This document shows, one piece after another, positions 46,250 through 58,200 of a stretch of 64,000 nt of DNA. The stretch's first letter is position 1, and every line of letters begins with the position of its first letter. Under the pieces are notes generated by a model. The model made no database searches, had not been told where the DNA came from, and saw only the letters and a program-made list of their open reading frames with translations. The stretch is from Erythrocercus mccallii (taxonomy: Eukaryota > Chordata > Aves > Passeriformes > Dicruridae), in assembly GCA_013397435.1 (NCBI GenBank), contig VZRG01001499.1, positions 116,372 through 180,371 on the forward strand, written 5' to 3'. The position numbers were made by a program, and so were the translations under genes.

Positions 46250-49200
46250 GTAAGACTTTATCTGACCAGATTTTCTGTCTCCCACAGTAGGTGTTGATTC
46301 TGAAGGGTGCCAAATTTGACAGTTAGTTGCTCGCCTGCTGTCTTCATTTCTGACACAAGATTGGGTGAAGTTTCATGAGAACTGTATTTCTAATGAGATT
46401 TCTAGGTTTCTGTTGCAGAATCTTATCTGCTCCTAGCCTAATTTTTCAAGGTGCTTGTCCTGTTCTTCTAAGTATCCTGAATTTTTGTTCCTAATCTGGA
46501 ATTCCAGATGTGAGACTAGCTGTAATTGCCAGCATTTAAATCTAAGGAAAGGTCCTTGCCTCTCTCCCTGTCTGGTGGTCTTGGCTTGACCAAAACAAGA
46601 CCGACACCAGGCGTTGCCTCTAAGAAAGATGTGGGAACTGCAGAGACAGACCAACATTGTTAGAATTCAGTCATCAGTCTGTCACCTCAGCTTAGGATAC
46701 TTCTCTGTATACCATGATTAAAATAACATGTCTCATTAGCACATGCAGACTGGAATCTCATTTTCTATTTTATACGATATTCCAGCACTCAATTTTCCCC
46801 CATTATGAAATGAAATAAAACAGAATAAAATCCTCTGTGAAACAATGCTGTTTAATAAAAGCTCTAAGTGAGCCATAACATTTTTTAAAGCTGACACATT
46901 TCATGGCAGTACTTAGCAAGATCCTGTTTTATAGTCTACTTTCCCCAACAAAATGCAAGATACCAAAGTGACAAATAATTTCAAAATCAGAAAGTGCAAG
47001 GCTTTGTTTTCTGTAAAGGATCACATATTCTAGTAAAATGAAGGTGCTGGTAAGAAAGCCCCTTCTCTATTTGTTTTCTCTATGGAAATGTTTTGGTGGC
47101 AAGTATGAAAGTTCTCACAGAAGTATACCTTCTGCAGGTGTGCAGTGTTGTGCACAGGAAAGTCATTCCATGAGAATCTGTTCCATGAGCTATAACAGCA
47201 AATGCTTCTCTGAAGATTTAAAAAGCAGAGCTACAAAGGAGGGAGCAGAGGGAAGCCATGCACAGGGAGATGCTCATATGACAGCCATAAGTACAAGGAA
47301 CAGAAGGAGGCTGTAGTTAAAGTGAGGCTCATAGTTGCCAGTATTTTAGGTTATACTGAAAGTCTGTTTTCTAGCAGCCCTCCAGCTCTGATGGATTCTT
47401 GGTTTCTGCCTGTTCCTGAGTCTCTTGTCCAAGAGATGCTGCCTAACCTTCAGGCATTTCAGCTTGTCAAATGCTGCCTGTTTTTGGAAATAGGTCAACC
47501 ACCTGGTGCAATGAATCTCTATAATACCAGAGATTTCATCCTTAAGCCACTCATCAAAGGAAAAATTAGAATGCATATGGAGTGGATGTGGCTGGCTAAA
47601 TAAGAGAAAACCTAAATGTTCTTAACAGTTCCTAATAAATGCCAATCCTGCTTCCTTCCCCCTTAATAAAACCTTAATTGACCTTGTGTTCAGGTTTTAT
47701 GCTTTTTTTTGGGCACAATTCCCCAAGTTAAAACCTGGTAAGGGGAATGCCAGTTGGTCACAGAAGTGACTGTCCAGAAAAGACCTTACAATGTCTCTTC
47801 TCCCAATATGTCTGTGCTGGTACTAGAAGTATCTGAGATAAATGCCTTGGCTCTTCAGACTCACGTTCTGTTTTCTGGTTTTTTGCCCTCCCATCTGTAG
47901 AAAGGTTGTATTTTCCAACAGGATGATTAGGGAGCTAATTATGGTTAGCTAATTATACTGAGCACACTCTGTCAGTCACATGCCCATTGTTCTTTTATCC
48001 CTGCTCCAGTGATGGGGAGTACACATTGAAAGTGGTGTTTAGTGGTACTCCCTCCGTTGTTTTTTTGAGTCTGTACTCTTATAAAGAATTCATGACAACT
48101 GCTGCAGCCTAGCCAGTAGGTGATGAAGGCAGAATTAAATGAGGCCAGACTGGGTTGAATGAATTCTCCCCGGATACTGGAGGTGGCATAAAAATGTTTT
48201 CAGCTGATGCCCCTTAGAGAGAACAGAGCATGAGCAATGCATACAGAGGGCACTCTAGGTGTCTTTGACGTGACCCACTGTGAGATTGTATGCTTTTTAT
48301 ACTTTTCAGTTTAAAAAAGTCTATTTTTTTCTCTAAAAGCTCTTAGAGATGGACAACTTTCTCTGCTGCTCACCATTTGCTTGCTGGAGAAGCCATTAGG
48401 ATCTTGTTGAACAAGACAAGCTTATTGGACTGTTCTAAGGAGTTGTTCTGGTTGAACAAAAATAAGGTGGAGAAAATAGATACAGTATAGATACAGATGG
48501 AGAAGTGCCATAAATGAAAGCTGAGATGAGGAGGTGAAAATGAACATGGGCTAAAATCTTTCACCGTGTGTTGTTTGTTGTTTTTTTTTTTAAGTACATG
48601 TAAGTAGCTAAAACTGCTCTTAGGAAAGAGGATGAATTAGAATGAGGAGGAGGGTGAATTACTGCAGAAATTAAAGGGCTTTATATAAACATAAAAGACT
48701 ATGTGCTGTTAAGGTAACAAAGAAACAGGATGTCCAGGGTGAAGGAGAGCCCAGTGAAGGGAATATGGTGCTGCTGTTTGATGTATTTCCCACTTCCAAA
48801 AGCTATTCAGGTTTAGTAAAAGTACTGTTAACTGTGTTGTCTGAGGGAGGAAGGTATTCAAACTCTGCTCATCTTCAAGTTCAATATTAGTCAATGGCTT
48901 TGTTCACTGGTTAATGGATGTCAGGCAAGCACTAGTCCACTTTAGTCCATTGAATGGTCCCTTGTTGTGAAGAAGTGAATCTATTTGCCCCCTTCCAGGA
49001 CCTGGGGACACATTTCAACACACTTTAGTGTGTTTGGCTGATAGTTTAACATTTGACATAAAGATGTCCAAAAGGGCTTTTAAAGAAGTACTTGTCAGTA
49101 ATATTTTTTAAAAGAGAAAAGAGCATTGTTTAGATGCTGAAGAAGATGCTGAGTAATTTTAGAATTATATGCAGGAATTTTAGAAAGCCATAGGCTGGTT

Positions 49201-52200
49201 TGAGTTGGAAGGCACCTTTAAAGATCATATAGTGCAATTTCCCTGCCATGGACTGTGACAGCTTCCACTAGACCAGGGCTCAAAGCCCCATCCAGCCTGG
49301 CCTTGACCACTTCCAGGGATGGGGCATCCACAGCGTCTCTGTGCAGACGGTGCCAGGGCCTCACCTGTACACAGTACAGGATTTTTAACTTACGCTTTTG
49401 CTTCCTTCTGGTCTTCGATAACAACAAAAGACTGTGGCAGTTATGTTTGATTGTGGCAATTATGCTTTATCATTCACTTTAGCCAAGTGATGAACTCTGT
49501 TTCTGAGTTTTTTTTCTTGCCTGCAAACAATAAGATTTAATAGAATGTTGTGAGGAAAAAGAAGAATCAAGAAGAAAGCAAAAGCTGCAACCAGATGAGA
49601 TGAAGCATAGGATCCAAAAAAGAACAATAAACAGTCTTAATATTTACCTCTGCATAAGTAATTCTGGTTGTATAAGTAATGACAAATACGTTCATGAACT
49701 TCATTAACAGTAGCTGAATCTCCTCACTTTGGTAAATGTGTAAGGATATTTGGGAAATTAAATGTCCTTCACTAACATGGTTCCTTTGTCTTCCTTCTGT
49801 TGAGTCTCCTTGTTCAGATTGTGACAGTCCCCTTATGCTCCCTTCAGTTTAAGTCATAAGTGAAGGTTCAGGTTCATCTTAGATTTTTCTGAGTTGTCCA
49901 CCCCTCACCTCAGTCCTTCCAAGACTCACATATTTCACTGAAATAATTTTCAATAATTCATTATGCTATTACCTCTTGAATTGAAGAAATACCTTTTAGG
50001 CCACACAAACACCTAGTTCCCAATGGGACCAGCTTTGGAAAGATTCTTTCACACTATCTAGGAGTAGAGTCTCATCTGTAATTCAGCCATAAGGACAGTG
50101 TGGATATTTCCAGTGTATAAGGTAGGCATCTAAATGATGCCACATACATCTACCACCTGACTAATGGACAGATCTATAACTCCTGATGTCCTGTCAGTTC
50201 TTGAAATGAAACATATCCTGGCTTTGAGAATGCCTACCATACACAGGGGAGTAACTGGTATTCTGCATGGATAAAGAGTTGAAACTGTAGCTGTAGTTGA
50301 TAAATTTATCTGTGTAATGAACTCCTTTCCTTCCATCCAGTGGTGTTGGCATGGAAATATCAATTATTGCTCAATAGTCTTGAATATTGACCCTTTGGTG
50401 TTCACAGCTCTGTCTCAGGGTAAATTGGTTGCAATACACAGGGAACAATTTTTATTCCCAGTGCAGCACAGGCACAAATGTTTCAGGGTGCTTTAAGCTG
50501 ATTTGTCTGCTTCCCACCGGAGACAAAGACTGCAATTACCTGTACCATGGACAGGTGGAACGGCGGCATTACCTGGTTTCCAAAGCGGTGGAGGAGGTGC
50601 AGAAAATCATCCAGCAGCTGACCGCAGAAATCAGCTACAAGGCCGTGCGATTCCAGGCTATCTCCAACTCTGGCATTCACAATGAGAACATCAAGGTATG
50701 AACAAGAGCTCTAATGCACTCTCTGTCAGCCTGGAGGCAACCAGAAAGGGATGTCTCCATTATGTAAGTGTTTGTATGGGCAGGTACCTCACCCAGAACA
50801 CCACAGAGGATGTGCTGACACTTCACTGTGGAGTTCTAGTGGCTGGGCCATTGGCACGCACTCATGGACGTCTCACAGCCAGAGGTGCATTGAAGAGAGA
50901 TGGGGAAATCAGGCAGAGCCTCTTCTTACAGCTGCTGTGTTTACAAAGAGCATCTATTGCCAGAGCTGTCAATCCACAAGCAGAAGCCAAAGTTCTTTGG
51001 GAGACTGAAAGAAAACTTATGCAGCAGTAACATAAGAAAAAAATGCTCATGCCTTCATGAGCTATGATTCATATTTTTCACAGGTGGAAAAGCTGTTAGG
51101 TCACTAAAAAAAGAGAAAGAAAAATTAAAAGTCCTTCTGCTATGAACATTAGAAAGCTCCTTCTGAAAAATATGTTTTTTCTTTGTCATTGATCGGAATT
51201 TCCTTTTTATTGGGAAAAAAAATGCTTATTAGTGGGAAAAGTGAAATGCCTCCCCATTTTAGACCTTCAGATGTGAAAATAATAATGCCCTGTCCCAGCT
51301 GTGACAGAAGGCTGCTTATTTTTTTGTGACTCCATTACAAAAGTAACTAGTAAAGACACAAGAAACAATTACAGCAATGGCAATGTCAGATGAAAACAAT
51401 CTTTTTCATCTGAGCTAGTTGAAATACTAATGTCAGCCATTATATTAAACCACAGCCATTTACAGATCAAAACATGGCAAATACATAAAAGCATGAGGCA
51501 ACTTTTGCAGCTCTCTGGGACTGAAAGGGAAGAAGTCTTTGTATGAAGCTTCTGGAAGGTTATGGAGATGGAGGCAAAATATAATCACCCTGAATGAAAT
51601 GTCTGAAATGTGGCTATTGCCCTGGGGACAAAGACACTCAGATTCCCAGATTTTCTAGAATTTTGCATGTCCCAGAGCATGTGGTCTTCTCAGTAAGTAT
51701 GGCCACAGTGACATAAACCAGTGCCACATCCTGGTCCCCAAGTTCCTCAGTGCCAGAGTCTGCCAGCCACCTCTTGTGCTGGAACAAACCTGCTTGGCTA
51801 ATGAGGTCTGACAGGACCAGGGTCAGGGTTAAATTGTTGCTCTTGAAAGCAAAGCAGAACAAAACCACCAAGGCAATCAATTATGAGCAGGAACTTGGTG
51901 TTATAGTATGCAGATCTGAACAAATTCTGCTTGAAGGAAATCCTCAAAATCTATTTCCTTAAATGTAGCAGATCTGTTGTTCATGCTTAACTGAACCCAG
52001 TGCTACAAATCCATGGAAGTAACACTAGGAGGACCTGACTAACTGTCCTGTATGTATGGGGCAGCAAAGAACAGGTTGATGAGATATTATTTTGGTTTGG
52101 ACTGTCTACTTCCAAAAATTGGAAACTTTAATACTGTTGCTGACATACTGCAACACAGAGGAGACTTGTGTCCAGGGAAAGTCAATGTATTTGTTATTCC

Positions 52201-55200
52201 GTGTTTAATTTCACAACATCTTTTCCTCTGTCAGTTAAATCTACAGCGATTTTTCAGAACTTTCAGCATCTGGCTAAAAGGAATCAATTTAACATGGTGA
52301 GGGATCTAAATTTGTAGAGAAGCCTCAAGCTCCTGTCTAAATATGAAGGGCTGAGTGGAGAATAGTTAAGAAAAGTCTTTAGGTATTCAGCGTTTTCCTG
52401 TGACCCACGTAGCAAAAAGTCATACTTTAATGAAAAGCTTGAATTAAAATTCAGATAAAAACCTGATTATTTAATTTTTTTAAGTTCTAAGTGTTTGTTT
52501 TTGTTGTGGCTTACCATTTTGGAGCTGTCAACCGTGCAGGACTGATGGAAAAGCTGTGGAGGCTTCAGTAAGGTTATAATGAAGATGTCCAGACTAATCA
52601 CTGGTACTGCTCGCCCAATGGCATTGCCAAGTGTTTAATGAAGATGAGGGCGATGGGGGGATTTTGCTTTAACAAACTCCAAGCATTCAAGGAAGCTTGC
52701 AGCTTTGCTCTGTGAATGAGTGACTTAGCACACGCTTTCTCTCTGTTCTGTGTACTTCTTGTCTTCCTTTCTGCTTCTCTCAGGATCAGCCAGCTTTACT
52801 GGCCAAGTGGTCAGCTATGCTTCGGAGGAAGCGTCCATTCCACCCATCCATCCAGGTACAGAGCCTTCCTGGTGCCTGACAGTTCCTGTGCTTGCTTCCT
52901 CCTTGCACACCCTCTTCTCCAGACAGCCTCACCCACCAAACTGATCCTTCCATGACTGTTTTGTCCTCTCCACAAGAAACTTGCTTTTTTGGTTTGGTTG
53001 TTTTTTTTTTTATCTTTTTTTCTTTTCTTAAAGGATAATTCTTTCTATTTGATTTCTAGCCTAATGTTTTTGCCTCTCTGGAACAGCCTGGCCAGGTTCA
53101 CAAGAATGAGGTTGTATTTAATTTGTCCAGCATACTCTAGATAGGATTTTAATACAGCAGAACTGGCCACAAGTTACACCCCCCCAGAACTGGAAACTCT
53201 TGCTCGAGCCTGGGCTTTCTGGGGTCCATGGCCTGCACAAGTCATGTGAGACCATTGTGTGACAGAGCATAGGTCTGGGACTGGGATTTGTTTAGGCCAA
53301 GAAGACACCAACTGCCCAGCTTTACAGTGCAATTCCCAGCCTTGTGTATTCTGTTGTTTTCTGGTAAGCCCCAGGTGGAGGACCCTTGTGACTTGCATTT
53401 GCAAGCACTCACATAATATGTGCAGCTCTTCCTTTTACAATCTATTGAGTGCCAGTGCATACAAAACAACATTTTGGTATGGGGGAGAATGGTTGTTTAC
53501 CTACAAATGTGGCTGAGGCAGTGAGAGGAGCGGTAACTGCATGACAGCCATTGTATTTTTTCTTTATGGAGCCTACTACTCTGTTTCTGCGCTGCCCACA
53601 GGATTTCTCAGCCCCACCAAACCTGATGTGTGCAGGTCAGTTTGATCTGCAATGTTATCCTTTCAGCATCTTCCTGCCTGTATGGTTTATATTTAACAAA
53701 AGAGCAGCTTCCTGGTGTTTTCCTTGCTATTTCTGTGCTTCTGGCTGGCCATCTTTTGTTTTCCAAATCTCTTGCCAGGGAGCAGAGAAGACCAGCTGCT
53801 CCCTGTGAGAGAGAGAGAGAGAGAGAGAGACAGGAGGTGAGCGTAGCAAGGCAGCCCCTGCCCTATGGTCCCTGAATGAGACAGACAGAAGGAGGGCAGC
53901 TGGGTCAGCCAAGAGTCTGGATCATCAGTAAAGTCTGCTGGTAAGTCAGGTCTGAGATCAAGCCACTGCCCGACTCACTGGAGCCCAGGGCTAACCTGAA
54001 ACGGGGGTCCCAGACCCATGGGCAGAAGGTGTGCGTAGAAGTCCCAGAAAGGCTGCTTAGGGACAATAAAGCCTGTTAGTGCCCTCAGGGCCCTGGCACC
54101 TCTGTGGTAATATTTTAAATCAGCCGAGCTGAGCTGAGGAAGGCTACCAGAGTGTTTTGGATTATTACAGGAGAGTGACAAGCGTGTTTCGTTCAGCAGT
54201 GGTTGTCACTTCACATCCTGCTCATGCAGCAGCTTCACCTTACTTATGCCAGTGTAAGTTAGGCATGGTAGCAAGTGAACTTGAAAAGCTCCTGAGCCAA
54301 CATGGTAAAAATCTGAAGGAATTTGAATACCCCTTCTGGAGCCAAAACTACCAGATGCTTCCAAAGTAGCACTTGGACATGTCTGGCTATGCCCTGGGCC
54401 AGACAGATGATGTTTGGTATTTGAGCCACCTTATTCTTCCCTTGCAAGTACTGTTTTTTATCGGGAAATGGTTGTTCCCCAAGTGAGCCAAATTAACCGG
54501 CTTGCAAACAAGCCCATTTAAGGCTTCCTTGTCCATTGATTGCTGCCTCCATCCTTACAGTTTCTGTCATGCTCATCAGGAGATGCAGTTCCATATAGTA
54601 CAGCTGGCCAAGACCTGGACTTATTTCTGAGAGTGACACTGCCTCTGTAGGCTCAGGCATGTCACTTGCCTTATGTCTCTGTCCCTTCAAAGGCCAGTCA
54701 GAGTGAAACACTTGGAAAATTAATGGCCCATAGCCTTATTTTGCTAATGTCTGTAGTGGACTTTGAAAGAGACCAGAAGGTGCACATTTTGCCATGATTA
54801 TTACTAGTACTGGACTCTGGGCTTATCTGAAATAACAGTTCTGAGATCATAACTAGCACTATTTGGGCTGGATCTCAAAACATATTCTCTCATGCCTTCC
54901 TGCTCCTTGGAAGCTGCTGGTTATTACGTCTCATGCAATTGCAGACTCGAAATAACAAGAAAAGGTGGAAAGCATGGCAGTTGTGGTGGCAAATCAACCA
55001 GTGAGCTGTTATCTTCTAAGAGCTTCACATCAGATGCCTTCTAAGACAATTTCCTTTTAGTTTGCATGCCTCCAAGGTAACCCTTAGACAGGTCCTGGCT
55101 GTGTTCAGTTAGCCCCATAATACCATAGTTTTTCCTTCTTTTCAAAGCCCCCAGTTTTACCTAGTACTTCCTCAATCCTGTTTTCCTTACTTTAGCTCAT

Positions 55201-58200
55201 GGATCTGCCCTTGTCTCCTCTCTCAATCTCTCTGAACTCTCCTAGGTCTTAGCACCCAGCCAGTTCCTCATCACAGTTCCTCTGCGTGGCCTGACCGGTT
55301 ACAAGGAATGCCAGGTACGGCACTGGCGCTATTACACCGTGAATGGAGCCAAGCTCCTCTCCTCCGTGCGGGACCCTGAGGAACTGCATCAGTGGCTGGA
55401 GGTGGAGCAGTTCTCAAAAAGCCTTCAGCAGTGGCATGAAGAGGATGTGAACATCGAAGGTGATCTGGTTCCAGCCAAAGTCCTTATCCTCTTCCGGGAG
55501 CTGGTGGAGAAGTCGATTGTCTCCTGTAACCTGTCCAGTGAGTTTGGTGGGGACAGGTGTAAAGGAAACCATCACACACACAAAGTGTTTGCCTTGCGTG
55601 GTCAGGAGCTGAGCAAAACCCTCCAAAACCAGGGAGCCTTCAAAGGATTGCAGTGACATACACAAACCTGAAGACAGAATTCAGTTGTTCTTGGGCTCTT
55701 TGTACCCAAGGTGTTACTCCTTTCTTAGGAATTTGGGTAGGGTCTCCAGCAACATCACCCTCACAGTTCAACTAAGAGGCAGCCCAGATTTTTAGAACAT
55801 TTAGGAATTTGTTTGGGAAAAATTTCTCTACTACAGCACCTGCAATGTATTTGGATTATCAAGGAAGGTAGTATGGAGAATTGGATACTGGAAAGATGCG
55901 TAAGTCTGAGGAGAAGGTGGTTGAAGATAATTGTAGGGTAGATAATGCTCTGGGGAAACCTTAGCTGCCCACAGCTTTTCAGCATGGGATGGTGGGAACT
56001 AAGTAGAAGGACTTCTACTGAAGCAAAGTATTTTGGACAAGTGCTCTTTTCCTCAGTGTCTGAGCTATTCCTATGGTGCCTCTTCCATAGCATGTTTCCA
56101 GGATGACTCTATTCGTCACTAGTCTAATGAGTCTTCTGTATTTCAGAGCAATAGAAGCTATTTCCATCATCTGCACTCTAAATTGTAGTCACAGGAAAGA
56201 AAAGTTAAGCTCTGCTACATAATGGCATTTTTTTCAGGAAATACTTGTTATCATAGGTGGAAAGGTGGATAGGAATGAATTTTCACCACTGAGGCTCACA
56301 AGAAAGACCAGCTGGAACGGGCTTGCTTCTGAGGCTTTACTTATGTGAAAGTTATTGTGTTGGGCAGCAGTCACATCAAGTTTTTGAGTGAAAGTTGAGT
56401 GTTGTGGGAAAGGTACTTGCAAGGAATCCCAGAGAGTGATGTTTGGGTTGATGATTTTGATGCCTCTTTTGTAAGGTCTGCTGGGAGGAGATGAGCTAAG
56501 ATGAAGTCAGGAGAGGCAATTACCATTTTTGTTTGTTTCTGTGAAGAATGGACTTCCTTCATCCCATAGTATGGCTGAAGCTACAGAAAAACTTCACTGA
56601 TTTCTTTGTTTCCCTGTTTCTTAATTCTTTCAGCACCAGCAAAATCAGTTTTTGAGGTGTCTCACTTTTCCGTAGTGGAAAAATAGGTATAAGCATTGCA
56701 ATGCTTTTGGAAATGCCATGAACATATTTCCATGCTGACACAGTGGTTGCTCTAACACTTTTCAGCTGCTAGGAGTCCTTGTTGAGAGCTTGGGAACAGA
56801 ACAGTTCCTGGTTTTATGCCAGGCTTGGCTCAGCAGGGAATTAGCATGTAGATTTTCTGAGGTTTATGAAGCTCTGCTTAGGATGGACTCTACTCTTTGC
56901 AAGGCAATTCACCCCATGAATTTCTCCTTAGCCCATGCCAATCAAAATGAGGTGAGATAACACACTGCTCATTGAACTGCTCATGTTCATCTGCTCAGGC
57001 TTTCACTGGGTGAGAGGATGAACACACAATTGGCTCAGATGGCAGAGCTGGAAGGACAGTGATCCTGCCAGAGTGACCGGGACAGAAACTTCTTCCATGA
57101 ACTCAACTGTACCAATAGGAAACCTCCCACAAAGTCAATTAGTTGCAGCTTTCTTTCCTTTCTGTACTCTTAAATCATGTTGTTCCTGGAGAGGAGCCAC
57201 TCTTCTTTCACACTGAGGAAACTTCTTTCCTCCAAATCACCTTGGAACTAACTCTTCTTAACACTCAGTACTTGCAGTGATGTAGCAGTTAGCCTTTTCT
57301 GTGTGACTGCTCTGCACAACATACCATAAATTCTGATATTGTCGTCTGTGCATGTGCAGAAACAAGCCTTACAGATACCCCACAAAACATTCTGAATGAC
57401 TGGCAGTGGTCTGGCAAGGGTCTGATCTCAGGTTCTCTGAAGGAAGAAGAACATCTTTAGGTAGGAAGTGGTTCATCTGGTCCTCTCTAATCTGCAGTGA
57501 TCTCCTTGTAGTATACCATTAGAAATGTTAGATTGCACCACTTGTCTAGCTTTATTTTTAAGAAGCTGTTCCTACAGTTTAAGAGGACTCACAAAGAAAA
57601 GAAAAGGCATGATAATTGTGTGTAAAGTTAAGAACTTTGTTCTCTCATCTTCCTGTTCTCATTCCCTAGGATAGACTTATATAGATTTAGGTTTTTCTTA
57701 TATTCTTCATGTGTTATTGAAGAGAAAGTGTTAAGACAGACCAATAGAACTGCAAGGTCCTAGACAGCCTCTTGCTTGGCTTATGGACTTTTTTATCTAT
57801 ATCTATATTTTCTTCTCCTGTTGTTCTTTCACAGGTAAAGTGACAGTGCTGGAGAGCTTCAGCTCAGTGGTCCGGGTGGCTGTGGAGACATCAGAATCCC
57901 AGGTTGAGGTGGAGCTGGTCCCTGCTGTGGAGATTCCAACTTGCTGGCCTGAGAAAGCCCGGTGGCCTCGTTGTCTTAAGCGTTGGCCTTCTCAGGAAAA
58001 AGTGCAATGCATCAAGGTAAACAGTGTAAAAAACACCCATAACTCTGGGATGGAATTTACCTCTCAGGTGTCTGATAGTGTTTTCCCAAAGGAAAAAATG
58101 CACGGTGATGGCAGTAGGGTTAGAAGATGTATTCTCTAAAGAGAGAAGCAATGTTTCAAAATATTCTGTGAGATTTTATTTGGATTTTGTTTTCCCCCCC

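Noticed and set aside
49218..49482. Frames on both strands at 49.2-49.5 kb
   Set aside because: Inside or running out of the CR1 tail in MAB21L3 intron 1.
50483..51050. Several frames on both strands around MAB21L3 exon 2
   Set aside because: Shadows of the true exon or frames in intron 2; only 50555-50695 in the phase-0 frame matches the family.
53807..53880. Glu/Arg repeat protein in the (GA)n region
   Set aside because: Translation of a microsatellite, not a gene.
57470..57620. Possible further CR1 fragment (catctggtcctctctaat, ttaagaagctgttcctac)
   Set aside because: Only a few short words resemble CR1 and no continuous match could be followed by eye.
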